This document shows positions 42,276 through 51,119 of a stretch of 64,000 nt of DNA, in pieces; the stretch's first letter is position 1; the number at the start of each line of letters is the position of its first letter. Position numbers and translations under genes: made by a program. Source of the stretch: DATBAX01 sp963762965 (GTDB lineage Bacteria > Acidobacteriota > Terriglobia > Terriglobales > Acidobacteriaceae); NCBI GenBank assembly GCA_963762965.1, contig CAVXME010000001.1, positions 2,108,001 through 2,172,000 of the forward strand, in the 5' to 3' direction. The notes under the pieces are model-generated. The model had not been told where the DNA came from. It was given only the letters and a program-made list of their open reading frames with translations, and ran no database searches.

Positions 42276-42281
42276 TATAAG
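42276..42281 (+). promoter_or_regulatory. Candidate -10 element of a leaderless glnII transcript
   Basis: TATAAG preceded by CTG sits 6 bases before ATG 42288, and no ribosome site lies between. If used, transcription starts at the ATG. The -35 region (about 42252-42258) is only T-rich. Confidence 0.4.
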
Positions 42282-42287
42282 ACCGTC

Positions 42288-43334
42288 ATGAAAAAATACA
42301 AGCTTGAGTACATCTGGCTAGACGGCAAGAAACCCGTTCCTGACCTGCGCGGTAAAACGCTCATGAAAGAATTCGAGAATCCGCCCACGCTGGCGGACCT
42401 ACCGAAGTGGGGTTTCGACGGCAGTTCCACCATGCAGGCCGAGGGCAAGAGCTCGGACTGCGTGCTAAAACCTGTGGCACTGTATCCGGATGGAAGCCGC
42501 AATAACGGCTACATTGTGCTCAGCGAAGTCATGCACGCCGATGGCACCCCGCACTCCACCAACATGCGGGCGACCATTGAGAACGACCCGGACTTGTGGA
42601 TTGGACTGGAGCAAGAGTACTTCCTCTATCAGGATGGGCGTCCTCTCGGCTTCCCGGAAAACGGCTACCCGAGTACTCCCCAGGGGCCGTACTATTGCGG
42701 GGTCGGCTACAAATACATGGGCAGCAAGGCGCGACAAATCGTCGAGGAGCACCTGGAACTGTGCCTGACCGCCGGCATCAACCATGAAGGGATCAACGCG
42801 GAAGTGGCGAAAGGGCAGTGGGAATTCCAGATCTTCGCCAAAGGCTCGGCCAAAGCCGCGGACGACACCTGGGCCGCGCGCTATTTGATGATGCGTCTTT
42901 GTGAGAAATACGAAGTGGATGTGATGTTGCATTGTAAGCCCATCAAGGGTGACTGGAATGGATCCGGCATGCACTGTAACTTCTCGTTTAAATATCTTCG
43001 CGAGGTGGGTGGCAAGGAGTACTTTGAAGACCTCATGACGGCTTTCGCCGACCACGTCGCAGACCACATCGCCGTCTATGGCCCGGACAACCATCTGCGC
43101 TTGACGGGTCTGCACGAAACCCAAGCCATCGACAAGTTCAGTTACGGCCTGTCCGATCGCGGCGCTTCGATTCGCATGCCGATCAACTTCATCAAGAACG
43201 GATACAAGGGATATCTGGAAGATCGCCGCCCGAACTCGGAAGGCGATCCCTACCAGATTGTTTCCCGCATTCTGAAGACGATCAATAGCGTCCCCAAGCC
43301 TCCGGCTGGCGTTCGTACCCAAAACGCGGCTTAA
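42288..43334 (+). CDS. glnII: Glutamine synthetase type II (GSII)
   Basis: A 348-residue eukaryote-like glutamine synthetase converting glutamate and ammonia to glutamine with ATP. It has LPKWGFDGSSTMQAEGKSSDCVLKPVALYPDG, the active-site LWIGLEQEYFLY, AGINHEGINAEVAKGQWEFQI, HCKPIKGDWNGSGMHCNFS and GASIRMPINFIKNGYKGYLEDRRP. It lacks the adenylylation-site region of GSI. The length is that of GSII in Rhizobium and Streptomyces. A hairpin (43346-43380) follows the stop codon. No other nitrogen-assimilation gene adjoins it; ppk2 is divergent. Confidence 0.97.
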   Translation: MKKYKLEYIWLDGKKPVPDLRGKTLMKEFENPPTLADLPKWGFDGSSTMQAEGKSSDCVLKPVALYPDGSRNNGYIVLSEVMHADGTPHSTNMRATIENDPDLWIGLEQEYFLYQDGRPLGFPENGYPSTPQGPYYCGVGYKYMGSKARQIVEEHLELCLTAGINHEGINAEVAKGQWEFQIFAKGSAKAADDTWAARYLMMRLCEKYEVDVMLHCKPIKGDWNGSGMHCNFSFKYLREVGGKEYFEDLMTAFADHVADHIAVYGPDNHLRLTGLHETQAIDKFSYGLSDRGASIRMPINFIKNGYKGYLEDRRPNSEGDPYQIVSRILKTINSVPKPPAGVRTQNAA

Positions 43335-43345
43335 GCGCTCCCGGC

Positions 43346-43380
43346 AACCCATGTCTCGCAACTGCGGCGAGACGTGGGTT
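43346..43380. terminator. Stem-loop downstream of glnII
   Basis: AACCCATGTCTCGC and GCGAGACGTGGGTT form a 14-bp stem with one G-T wobble around a 7-base loop, 11 bases after the glnII stop. No U-tract follows, so it may be a dispersed repeat acting as a terminator. Confidence 0.6.
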
Positions 43381-43473
43381 GTCCAGCAAAATAGGCCAAC
43401 CTCCCGGTTGGATTAGCTTCCAGCGCCCATCAAAAGCAACTGTCAAGTACAAAGTCAAAAGCAACGTCAACAA

Positions 43474-43512
43474 CAACGTCAAAGGCAGCGGACAAGAGTG
43501 TCCGCTCTACAT
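43474..43512. repeat. Dispersed repeat (AGCGGACAGGAGTGTCCGCT family), copy 2
   Basis: A direct copy of 40867-40905 (3 differences), preceded by short AACGTCAA-type tandem words from 43455. It lies 40 bases upstream of the ThuA-domain gene and could be in its mRNA leader. Confidence 0.75.
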
Positions 43513-43552
43513 GATCTGCGGTAAACTCATGAACCTGAGGCCGGAGGAGATC

Positions 43553-44947
43553 ATGAAGAGGATTGTCTTTGCTACGCTGTTTTTTGCGCTGGGGAGCGCG
43601 ATCTTCTTTGCAGCGTTCGCGTCTGCCGCGACGCCAGTGATCCCGGTGCTGCTGGTGGATGGACAAGCGGGCGGGACTTATCACAATTGGCGGCTGACTA
43701 CGCAAGTTCTTAAGAAAGAGCTGGAAGAAACCGGGAGGTTCCAGGTTACGGTCGCGACTTCTCCCGAGTTTGGCGGCGATTTCAGCAACTTCAAGCCGAA
43801 GTTTAACGACTACAAAGCTATCGTGTGGAATTATGACGCTCCCGATTGGCCGGCTGATTTGCGGACGCAGTTGGAAGAGTATGTGAAAAATGGCGGAGGG
43901 CTGGTCATCGTGCATGGCGCCGATAACGCGTTTCCTGATTGGCGTGACTACAACCTGATGACCGGCGTCGGCGGCTGGAGAAACCGATCGGAGAAGTCCG
44001 GGCCGTATTGGTATTTCAAGGACGGCAAGCTGGTTTCGGATACATCTCCGGGGCCCGCCGGTTCGCATGGGGCGCGGCTGCCTTTTCAGGTAGTGACGCG
44101 GGAAGCGGAGCATCCGATCATGAAGGGATTGCCGACGGTCTGGATGCACGGCGCCGACGAACTCTATGCCACGCTGCGTGGGCCGGGCGAGAATCTGACG
44201 GTGCTGGCGACGGCCCATTCCGATCCGGCCAATAAAGGCACCGATCGCGACGAGCCCATGCTCATGGTGGTGACATACGGAAAGGGAAGAGTCTTTCATA
44301 CGACGTTGGGTCATGATGTGGCGGCGTTGAGTTGCGTAGGGTTTATGACCACGTATCAGCGCGGGACGGAGTGGGCAGCGACGGGGAAAGTCACGCAGAA
44401 GGTGCCGTCCAGTTTTCCGACAGCGGAGACAGTCAGTTTTCGCGTGGATCTTGCAAAGATGGATCCGGCGTTTGTGGCCAACGCCGCGACGGCACCTCCG
44501 CCGGCGGCTTCGACGACGAGCTCATTACAGAAAGAGGCAGCAGTGGTCAAACATGCAAGCGGACCGTTTGAAGTGAAGTTGAATCCTCAGACGCCGGACG
44601 GCGTATTCGAAAACGCCACCACCGGCAGGATGACCATTGACAAGCAATTCCACGGTGATCTCGAAGCCACCAGCAAGGGCCAGATGCTGACCGCCATGAC
44701 CGACATCAAGGGCTCGGCTGGCTATGTGGGCATCGAGCGGGTCACCGGAACGCTGCACGGCCGCAGCGGCAGCTTCGCGCTACAGCACTCGGGCACGATG
44801 AACCGCGGGGTTCCGGAGCTGAGTGTCACCGTCGTACCGGACTCCGGCACCGGTCAGCTAGTGGGTCTTACCGGAAAGATGAAGATCAACATCGTGGACG
44901 GAAAGCATTCCTACGATTTCGAGTACACGCTTCCCGACGCACAATAA
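43553..44947 (+). CDS. ThuA-domain protein fused to a C-terminal DUF3224 domain
   Basis: A 464-residue secreted protein. ATG 43553 has GGAGGA 5 bases upstream and starts a signal peptide (RIVFATLFFALGSAIFFAAFASA). Residues about 30-320 are ThuA-like: IPVLLVDGQAGGTYHNWRLTTQVL, YKAIVWNYDAPDWPADLRTQLEEYVKNGGGLVIVHGADNAF, and HPIMKGLPTVWMHGADELYATLRGPGENLTVLATAHSD. After a low-complexity linker (APPPAASTTSS), residues about 345-464 look like DUF3224, an eight-stranded barrel fold (DGVFENATTGRMTIDKQFHGDLEATSKGQML). The two domains are normally separate proteins. The gene heads a run with an oxidoreductase and an aldo/keto reductase, suggesting sugar modification in the periplasm. Confidence 0.85.
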   Translation: MKRIVFATLFFALGSAIFFAAFASAATPVIPVLLVDGQAGGTYHNWRLTTQVLKKELEETGRFQVTVATSPEFGGDFSNFKPKFNDYKAIVWNYDAPDWPADLRTQLEEYVKNGGGLVIVHGADNAFPDWRDYNLMTGVGGWRNRSEKSGPYWYFKDGKLVSDTSPGPAGSHGARLPFQVVTREAEHPIMKGLPTVWMHGADELYATLRGPGENLTVLATAHSDPANKGTDRDEPMLMVVTYGKGRVFHTTLGHDVAALSCVGFMTTYQRGTEWAATGKVTQKVPSSFPTAETVSFRVDLAKMDPAFVANAATAPPPAASTTSSLQKEAAVVKHASGPFEVKLNPQTPDGVFENATTGRMTIDKQFHGDLEATSKGQMLTAMTDIKGSAGYVGIERVTGTLHGRSGSFALQHSGTMNRGVPELSVTVVPDSGTGQLVGLTGKMKINIVDGKHSYDFEYTLPDAQ

Positions 44948-44985
44948 TGAGGACGCGCAATCCGAATCAATAAGGAGATGAAGCG

Positions 44986-46128
44986 ATGACCGACACGCCC
45001 GGAAAAGAAATTACCCGCCGCGGATTCATTGCGAAAGTTGGCAAGGGTTTGGCGGTAGTCAACGTTGCCGGCTTGCTGCTCAAAGATGCGAAAGCGCAGC
45101 TCGTGGTCCCAGAGCCTCCGGGGAAGAAACTGGGATGGGCCATCGTTGGGCTGGGTTCGCTTGCGATCAACCAGATCCTGCCGGCTTTTGCCAAATGCGA
45201 AAAATCGAAAGTCGTGGCGCTGGTGAGCGGGCATCCTGACAAGGCCAACAAGCTGGCGCTGCGGTACGGCGTCAATCCCAAGAATATCTACAACTATCAG
45301 AATTACGATTCCATCAAGGACAATCCTGAAGTTGACATCATCTATATTGTGCTGCCCAACGGCATGCACGCCGAGTACACCATTCGTGGGCACCAGGCAG
45401 GCAAGCACGTGCTGTCGGAAAAGCCCATGGCCAATACGCCCGCGGAATGCCAGGCGATGATTGACGCGGCGCACAAAGCTGATCGCAAACTGATGGTGGC
45501 ATACCGTTGCCGTTACGAACCTTTTAATCAGGAAATGATCCGGATGGCGCGCTCGCAGGAACTCGGGCCCATCAAGGTGATTGAGGCAGACCATGGTTTC
45601 AATATGGGCGATCCAACCCAGTGGCGGTTGAACAAGGCGCTGGCCGGCGGAGGATCGCTGATGGATATCGGCATCTACAGCTTGCAAGCCGCGCGTTATG
45701 TTTCCGGCGAAGAACCGATTGAAGTCAATGCGATGTCGTATTCCACGCCGGGGGATGTGCGCTTCAAGGAAGTTGAGGAAGCGACGAACTTTCAATTGCG
45801 CTTCCCCAGCGGCATCATGGCGAACTGCACTTCGAGCTACGGATACTCGGGGCAGAATCGCTACCGGGCCGTAACCACACAAGGCTGGTTCGAGTTGGAG
45901 CCGGCCACCAGCTATACCGGTTTGCGCATGCGAGTGCATCGCTGGAACATGACAGAAGAACTGGATTTCCCCGCGAAGGACCACTTTGTTCTCGAAATGG
46001 ACCACATGTCCGAGTGCGTGATGGAGAACAAAACTCCGCTCACTCCCGGCGAAGAGGGATTGCGCGATTTGAAAATCATGATGGCAATCTACGAGTCGGC
46101 GGCGACGGGCAAGACGGTGAAGTTGTAG
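44986..46128 (+). CDS. Gfo/Idh/MocA family oxidoreductase, Tat-exported
   Basis: A 380-residue NAD(P)-dependent sugar oxidoreductase. A twin-arginine signal (TRRGFIAKVGKGLAVVNVAGLLL) is at residues 11-34. The Rossmann fold begins LGWAIVGLGSLAINQILPAF, followed by the typical VLSEKPMA stretch (Lys of the EKP motif) and GGGSLMDIGIY. The C-terminal domain has VLEMDHMSECVMENKTPLTPGEEGLRDLKIMMAIYES. Exported members are found in Acidobacteriota and Bacteroidetes; they carry bound cofactor through the Tat pathway. It starts 38 bases after the ThuA gene; the aldo/keto reductase follows 13 bases later. Confidence 0.94.
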   Translation: MTDTPGKEITRRGFIAKVGKGLAVVNVAGLLLKDAKAQLVVPEPPGKKLGWAIVGLGSLAINQILPAFAKCEKSKVVALVSGHPDKANKLALRYGVNPKNIYNYQNYDSIKDNPEVDIIYIVLPNGMHAEYTIRGHQAGKHVLSEKPMANTPAECQAMIDAAHKADRKLMVAYRCRYEPFNQEMIRMARSQELGPIKVIEADHGFNMGDPTQWRLNKALAGGGSLMDIGIYSLQAARYVSGEEPIEVNAMSYSTPGDVRFKEVEEATNFQLRFPSGIMANCTSSYGYSGQNRYRAVTTQGWFELEPATSYTGLRMRVHRWNMTEELDFPAKDHFVLEMDHMSECVMENKTPLTPGEEGLRDLKIMMAIYESAATGKTVKL

Positions 46129-46141
46129 GCGGGTTGCTCGC

Positions 46142-47074
46142 ATGCCAGACAAAAAATGGAAAAGCGAGGCCGGCAGCGGCCATCTAAAAGCATACGAGAT
46201 AGAAAAAATGACTTCTGAAAATTTAGCGGGGACAGTTTCGCTAGGCGGGGAAATTTCTGTGCATCGACTCGGTTTCGGGGCCATGCGCATTACCGGACCT
46301 GGGGTCTGGGGTCCGCCGAAAGATCGGCAGAGCGCATTGGCGGTCCTGCGCCGCGCGGTGGACCTCGGGGTCAATTTCATTGACACTGCGGATTCATACG
46401 GACCTTATGTCAGTGAAGAGTTGATCGCCGAGGCGTTGTTTCCGTATCCCAAAGATCTGGTGGTTGCCACCAAGGGCGGATGGGAACGTCCCGGCCCGAA
46501 CCAGTGGACGCACAATGCTACGCCGCCGCATCTTCGCAAAGCAGTGGAGGGCAGTCTCAAGCGACTGCGGCTGGAGCGCATTGATCTTTATCAGCTGCAC
46601 ATGCCGGATCCTGTGGTGTCGCTGGAGACATCAGTCGAGACGCTGGCTGAGCTCAAAAACGAAGGGAAGATTCGTTCGGTGGGACTGTCGAATGTTACCC
46701 AGGAACACATTGAACGAGCGCGCAAGATCGTGCCCATCGTCTCGGTGCAGAACCGGTATAGTTTCGCGGACCGCGAATGGGATTATGTTGTGGATTACTG
46801 CGAGCGCAACGCAATTGCCTTTATACCCTGGTTTCCACTGGGGGCAGGACGAGTCGCCGGCGAAATTCTTAATGGGATCGCGAATGCGCATCAGAGGACG
46901 CCTCATCAGGTTGCGCTGGCCTGGTTGCTGCAGCGTTCGCCCATCATGCTGCCCATCCCGGGGACATCCTCGGTGGAACATCTCGAACAGAACATGGCAT
47001 CGTCGTCCTTGCGGCTCACCAGGAAAGAATATGAGGAACTTTTCAGCGTTCCCCGCCTGGTGGCGACGCGATAA
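46142..47074 (+). CDS. Aldo/keto reductase
   Basis: A 310-residue NAD(P)H-dependent carbonyl reductase; ATG 46208 is an alternative start without a hydrophilic extension. The catalytic tetrad is visible: Asp and Tyr in FIDTADSYG, Lys in VVATKGG, His in LYQLHMPDP. The nucleotide site is near SVGLSN and LPIPGTSSVEHLEQNMASS. It belongs to the branch near AKR11/13. It has no signal peptide, unlike the two genes before it, so it is cytoplasmic. It lies 13 bases after the Gfo/Idh gene, and the three probably form an operon for a sugar or sugar-acid pathway. Confidence 0.93.
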   Translation: MPDKKWKSEAGSGHLKAYEIEKMTSENLAGTVSLGGEISVHRLGFGAMRITGPGVWGPPKDRQSALAVLRRAVDLGVNFIDTADSYGPYVSEELIAEALFPYPKDLVVATKGGWERPGPNQWTHNATPPHLRKAVEGSLKRLRLERIDLYQLHMPDPVVSLETSVETLAELKNEGKIRSVGLSNVTQEHIERARKIVPIVSVQNRYSFADREWDYVVDYCERNAIAFIPWFPLGAGRVAGEILNGIANAHQRTPHQVALAWLLQRSPIMLPIPGTSSVEHLEQNMASSSLRLTRKEYEELFSVPRLVATR

Positions 47075-47193
47075 GACCGGCCCGTGGTTGTGTTCCGCGA
47101 AAAACGTTAAAAACGCGTTAAAATTTGCCCACTCGCAGCTTCTTGCCTGCATCCATACAATCAGTGGTGTCTAAGCTTCCAGGAGTAGGATGC

Positions 47194-48981
47194 GTGAGCG
47201 GGACCAAGGACAACCTTCGTTTCTTCTGGATCAGGGACTGTGCCTTGTCGTCTCGTTCGCACCATATTCTTGGTGTCATTTCTTGCGTCGTGGCATCGGT
47301 TCTTTTGTGGGCCGGAGCTGGGCGGCCTTTAGCTGCCCAGGACGCCGATCTCGAAGAGTCCAGCAGCATCCACGGAACTGTCGTGAACAGCGTGACCAAC
47401 GAACCCATCGGGCGGGCGCTGGTGTTTTCTCCCGACAACCGCTTTGCCACCATGACCGACGATCATGGGCGCTTTGAGTTTGTGCTGGCGAAGACGAGCC
47501 AGCAGAAATCCAGCCAATCCGGGGGAGCGACGCCGGTTGGCGGGAATTCTCAAAATACGATCAGCCAGTTGGCGGCACGCAAGCCAGGATTTCTTGACGA
47601 GGATGAGGGCGGTCAACGATGGATTTCAGTGGCGCAGGAGCAGAAGGACGTTACGCTCTGGCTCACTCCGGAATCTCTGGTTGTGGGACACGTTGTTCTT
47701 CCCGATGAGTCAGACCGAATTCGTCTGGAGATCTATCGCCGCCAAGTTCAGGAAGGCCGCGCCCAATGGATAGCAACCGGGCGCGCGCTAACCAATTCGA
47801 ATGGAGAGTTTCGCTTCGCCGGTCTACGCGCGGGAAAATACAAGTTGCTCACTTATGAGTTGCTGGACCGCGATCCTTTGACTTTCGATCCCAAGGGCCA
47901 AGTGTATGGTTATCCGCCTGCGTATTTCCCCTCCGACCTCGCTTCCGAGGGATCTATTGATCTTGCGACGGGTGCCACTTTCCAGGCGAGTCTTACCCCC
48001 GTGCGGCGAGCGTATTACCAGGTGAGAGTGCCAGTGGCCAACGCGGCCCCAGGGGCGCAGATCCAAGTGAACGTGGCGGCACAGGGCCATCACGGGCCGG
48101 GTTTTTCTCTGGGTTACAACCAGCAGGATCAGAGGATTGAAGGCCAACTCCCTGAGGGAAGCTACACCGTCGAGGCTTTGAACTATGGCCCTCCCGCATC
48201 GGCAGGTTCAGTCAACATCACGGTCAAAGGTGGCGCCGTGCAAGGACCGGCCATGGTCCTGGTGCCGAGCGGCACGGTGGCGGTGAACGTGAAGGAAGAG
48301 TTCACATCCTCGGAGCAAAACGCCGCTGAAGGCGCACACATCATTGACTTTGGCACTAACGGAGGACGCACGATTGGTCCAAGGGGACCGCGGCGCTATC
48401 TCAACATCATGTTGTTGCCGGCGGACGAATTCAGTTTGGAAAACGTGGTTGGTCTCGCGCCGCCGTCTGGCCCGGGAGACGAAGCGCTGTTGATCCCTAA
48501 TGTGCAGCCCGGACGTTACTGGGTGCAGGTGAATTCCTCGCGCGGCTTTCCGGCAGCCATTACCTCCGGGGGAAACGATCTGTTGCACCATCCGCTCGTT
48601 GTCGGATGGGGTGGCGCCGCGTCGCCGATTGAAATCACCATGCACGATGACTGGGCGCAGATCGGCGGCAAAATCGAACAGCCAGACGATGCCATTCCCG
48701 GTACGATGTCGCAGTCGGCATGGGTCTGTCTAGTTCCCACGCCGGATAGCCCCGGACAGTTCAAGCAACTCTGGCTACCGCGCGAGGGTGAGTTGGGCGA
48801 TCAGCAGATCGCACCGGGTGAATATCGCGCGTTAGCCTTCGATCGTCGGCAGCCCGAACTTGAATACAGCGACCCGGAGGCCATGCGGGCGTATGACGGG
48901 AAGGGGTTGATTGTCCGACTGGTTGCAGGACAGAAAGAGCGGATCACATTGCCCTTGATTTCCACGGGTGAATCACGATGA
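47194..48981 (+). CDS. Secreted protein with carboxypeptidase-regulatory-like domains (1)
   Basis: About 595 residues from GTG 47194, which has AGGAG (47181-47185) 8 bases upstream; a longer TTG start at 47125 is less likely. A hydrophobic segment (ILGVISCVVASVLLWAGAGRPLAAQ) acts as signal. The first CarboxypepD_reg-like beta sandwich is SIHGTVVNSVTNEPIGRALVFSPDNRFATMTDDHGRFEFVL. A second, weaker one follows (ESLVVGHVVLPDESDRIRLEIYRRQ). Later regions are beta-rich and unclassified. Such domains bind sugars or link to outer-membrane receptors. The stop overlaps the following related gene by four bases, so the pair are coupled. Confidence 0.83.
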   Translation: MSGTKDNLRFFWIRDCALSSRSHHILGVISCVVASVLLWAGAGRPLAAQDADLEESSSIHGTVVNSVTNEPIGRALVFSPDNRFATMTDDHGRFEFVLAKTSQQKSSQSGGATPVGGNSQNTISQLAARKPGFLDEDEGGQRWISVAQEQKDVTLWLTPESLVVGHVVLPDESDRIRLEIYRRQVQEGRAQWIATGRALTNSNGEFRFAGLRAGKYKLLTYELLDRDPLTFDPKGQVYGYPPAYFPSDLASEGSIDLATGATFQASLTPVRRAYYQVRVPVANAAPGAQIQVNVAAQGHHGPGFSLGYNQQDQRIEGQLPEGSYTVEALNYGPPASAGSVNITVKGGAVQGPAMVLVPSGTVAVNVKEEFTSSEQNAAEGAHIIDFGTNGGRTIGPRGPRRYLNIMLLPADEFSLENVVGLAPPSGPGDEALLIPNVQPGRYWVQVNSSRGFPAAITSGGNDLLHHPLVVGWGGAASPIEITMHDDWAQIGGKIEQPDDAIPGTMSQSAWVCLVPTPDSPGQFKQLWLPREGELGDQQIAPGEYRALAFDRRQPELEYSDPEAMRAYDGKGLIVRLVAGQKERITLPLISTGESR

Positions 48982-50639
48982 GCTGGAGCCGGCGACTAAG
49001 CTTCAGAAAAAGCTTCGGGCTGGCGTTCGCATTGCTGGGATGGAGCCTGGCTTCGCTCGCGCAGGATTCCGGCCCAGCCGAAATTACCCTGGGTGCGCAA
49101 TTTCGGATTGCCGGTACGGCGGTCAACGCAATCAGCGGCGCGCCGCTGGCGCAAACTCGAGTAACGATCTATGACGTCAAGAATCCCAACGCGATGCGGT
49201 CAACGGTGACTTCCGAAGATGGCCGCTTTGAATTTGGCCAGCTGAGCGCGGGAAAATATTCACTGCAAGGGGCGCGCCGCGGATTCATCGCCGCAGCCTA
49301 CGACCAGCACGAACAGTATTCGACCGCAATTGTGACGGGTGTGGGAATCGACACCGAAAACCTTGCCCTGAAGCTGAATCCAGCAGCGGTGCTTTCCGGC
49401 AGGGTGGTGGACGAATCGGGAGACCCCGTCCGCAAGGCGGCGGTGGCGCTCTACCGCGAGGACCACACCCTGGGGGTGAGCCGGGTGGTGCAGATCAACG
49501 GCACCCAGACCGACGATCTCGGCGCCTATGAATTTGCCCGGTTGTCGCCGGGAAACTATTTTGTTTCGGCAACTGCCAAGCCCTGGTATGCCGTGCATCC
49601 TCCTTCGTCAGGCGCGTCAGATCCTCCGTCTGAGGCCGCGCACTCTCTGGATGTTGCCTATCCAACGACCTACTACCCGGATGCTACCGACGCCGACGAA
49701 GCGGTCCCCATCCCCCTCAAAGGCGGAGACCGTTTGCCGGTTGAAATTCGCCTCAGCCCCGTGGCCGCGCTGCATCTGCGCTTTCACGTTTCCGAAAATG
49801 GCGATCAAGGATTTGCCATGCCCATGCTTCAGAGACGGGCGTTCGACAGCCAGCAGAATGCTCCCAGTGACGGTATGCAAATGATCTCTCCCGGCGTCTA
49901 TGAATTAGTTGGAGTGCCTGCTGGCCGGTACAGCGTTCGCGCCGCTGGTTCAGATGGCCAGATAGCACAAACCGACGTTGATCTGGTCAACGACGGACAG
50001 GAATTGGACACCACCGGCGCTGACCCTGTCGGCAGCATTAAGGCTTCCGTCCAGGTATTGGGCCAGAAGGATCTTCCCGGCCAACTGTGGCTGGGGTTGT
50101 CAGACAGCCGCCACAGCGTCGTGGCCAACCAGAGTCCCGACACCAAAGGCGAAGTCCATTTCGAGAATATCGCGCCCGGGAAATATTCGCTCCTGGCCTG
50201 GGGCTCGGACAAAGCTTATGGCGTGACGCGAGTCTCCGCGCAGGGCACGGCGATTTCCGGGAACTCGCTGACCGTGGCTCCCGGCGCAACTCTCGAGATA
50301 TCGGTTTCGCTGGCGACAGGTTCAGCCAATGTCGAGGGCCTGGCTACTCGAAATGGGAAAGGTACTGCCGGGGCCATGGTGGTGCTTGTCCCCGAGGATC
50401 CCGAAGCCCGCCGCGAACTTTTCCGTAGGGACCAGAGCGATCTGGATGGCACCTTCAGCCTGCGCAACGTCGTGCCCGGCACTTACACCATCATCGCCAT
50501 CGAAAACGGATGGGACCTGGATTGGTCGCAGCCAGCGGTCCTTATGCAGTATGCGAAGCATGGGCAGAGCCTGAAAGTCAGTGCACAAGCGCACGGCTCG
50601 GTGAAAGTGCCGGAAGCGGTGGAAATTCAGGCGAAGTGA
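48978..50639 (+). CDS. Secreted protein with carboxypeptidase-regulatory-like domains (2)
   Basis: A 553-residue protein, translationally coupled (ATGA) to the previous gene. The signal peptide is residues 1-29 (LAFALLGWSLASLAQ). Two or three regulatory-like beta sandwiches are visible (FRIAGTAVNAISGAPLAQTRVTIYDVKNPNAMRSTVTSEDGRFEFGQLSAGKYSLQGARRGF, AVLSGRVVDESGDPVRKAAVALYREDHTLGVS, ANVEGLATRNGKGTAGAMVVLVPED). The organisation resembles the preceding protein, and the pair likely arose by duplication. Both may be cell-surface glycan-binding partners. Downstream is the convergent brnA gene. Confidence 0.83.
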   Translation: MSWSRRLSFRKSFGLAFALLGWSLASLAQDSGPAEITLGAQFRIAGTAVNAISGAPLAQTRVTIYDVKNPNAMRSTVTSEDGRFEFGQLSAGKYSLQGARRGFIAAAYDQHEQYSTAIVTGVGIDTENLALKLNPAAVLSGRVVDESGDPVRKAAVALYREDHTLGVSRVVQINGTQTDDLGAYEFARLSPGNYFVSATAKPWYAVHPPSSGASDPPSEAAHSLDVAYPTTYYPDATDADEAVPIPLKGGDRLPVEIRLSPVAALHLRFHVSENGDQGFAMPMLQRRAFDSQQNAPSDGMQMISPGVYELVGVPAGRYSVRAAGSDGQIAQTDVDLVNDGQELDTTGADPVGSIKASVQVLGQKDLPGQLWLGLSDSRHSVVANQSPDTKGEVHFENIAPGKYSLLAWGSDKAYGVTRVSAQGTAISGNSLTVAPGATLEISVSLATGSANVEGLATRNGKGTAGAMVVLVPEDPEARRELFRRDQSDLDGTFSLRNVVPGTYTIIAIENGWDLDWSQPAVLMQYAKHGQSLKVSAQAHGSVKVPEAVEIQAK

Positions 50640-50661
50640 AAGAGGAATGTCTTAGCGGATA

Positions 50662-50928
50662 CTATTTCTCGTCCTTCATCAGTTTCCGCAATGCCCGATT
50701 GATCCTGGTCTGGTAGCCGCGGCCTTGTTTTTTGAACCAGTCCAGCACGTCGGCGTCCAGGCGCAGTGTGACCGGCTTCTTGATGGGCTTGTAGAGTCCC
50801 TCGATCTCGGCCATTAGATCGCGCCGTTTCGGCTCCCCGGCGGACGCCCGCAAGCGGGCAATCTTCCGGCTGGCTGGCTTTGGGCGGCCACTCCGGCGGC
50901 CCTTCGTAACTCCCGTGCGTCGTTTCAT
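50662..50928 (-). CDS. brnA: BrnA-like antitoxin, apparently orphan
   Basis: An 88-residue protein. A basic N-terminal half (KRRTGVTKGRRSGRPKPASRKIARLRAS) precedes the ribbon-helix-helix domain KKPVTLRLDADVLDWFKKQGRGYQTRINRALRKLM, the signature of BrnA. BrnA neutralises the BrnT toxin, usually encoded immediately upstream. No brnT frame lies in the 190 bases upstream (50929-51119) or elsewhere in the window. It may be a solo regulator, a remnant, or act in trans on a distant toxin. Confidence 0.85.
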   Translation of the reverse strand: MKRRTGVTKGRRSGRPKPASRKIARLRASAGEPKRRDLMAEIEGLYKPIKKPVTLRLDADVLDWFKKQGRGYQTRINRALRKLMKDEK

Positions 50929-51119
50929 TTACAGATATATGGATACAACTGTATTTACCTTTTGGCTAGTACAAAATGTTCCCCGTGGAACATTTTGACG
51001 ATTTCCGTCCCAGGTTTTCCGTGTCCGGCACTACAACCATGTCTTTCATGTTTAAATCTAAAGGTGTGTTCCATAGAGTTTAGATAATTGCGATAATAGC
51101 GGCGCGACCAGGGAGAGGC

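Noticed and set aside
44911..46386. Long open frame (about 490 codons) on the minus strand opposite the Gfo/Idh oxidoreductase gene
   Set aside because: It has no protein-like composition and lies opposite a gene with a clear fold, a Tat signal and good spacing. It is a shadow of high-GC codon bias.
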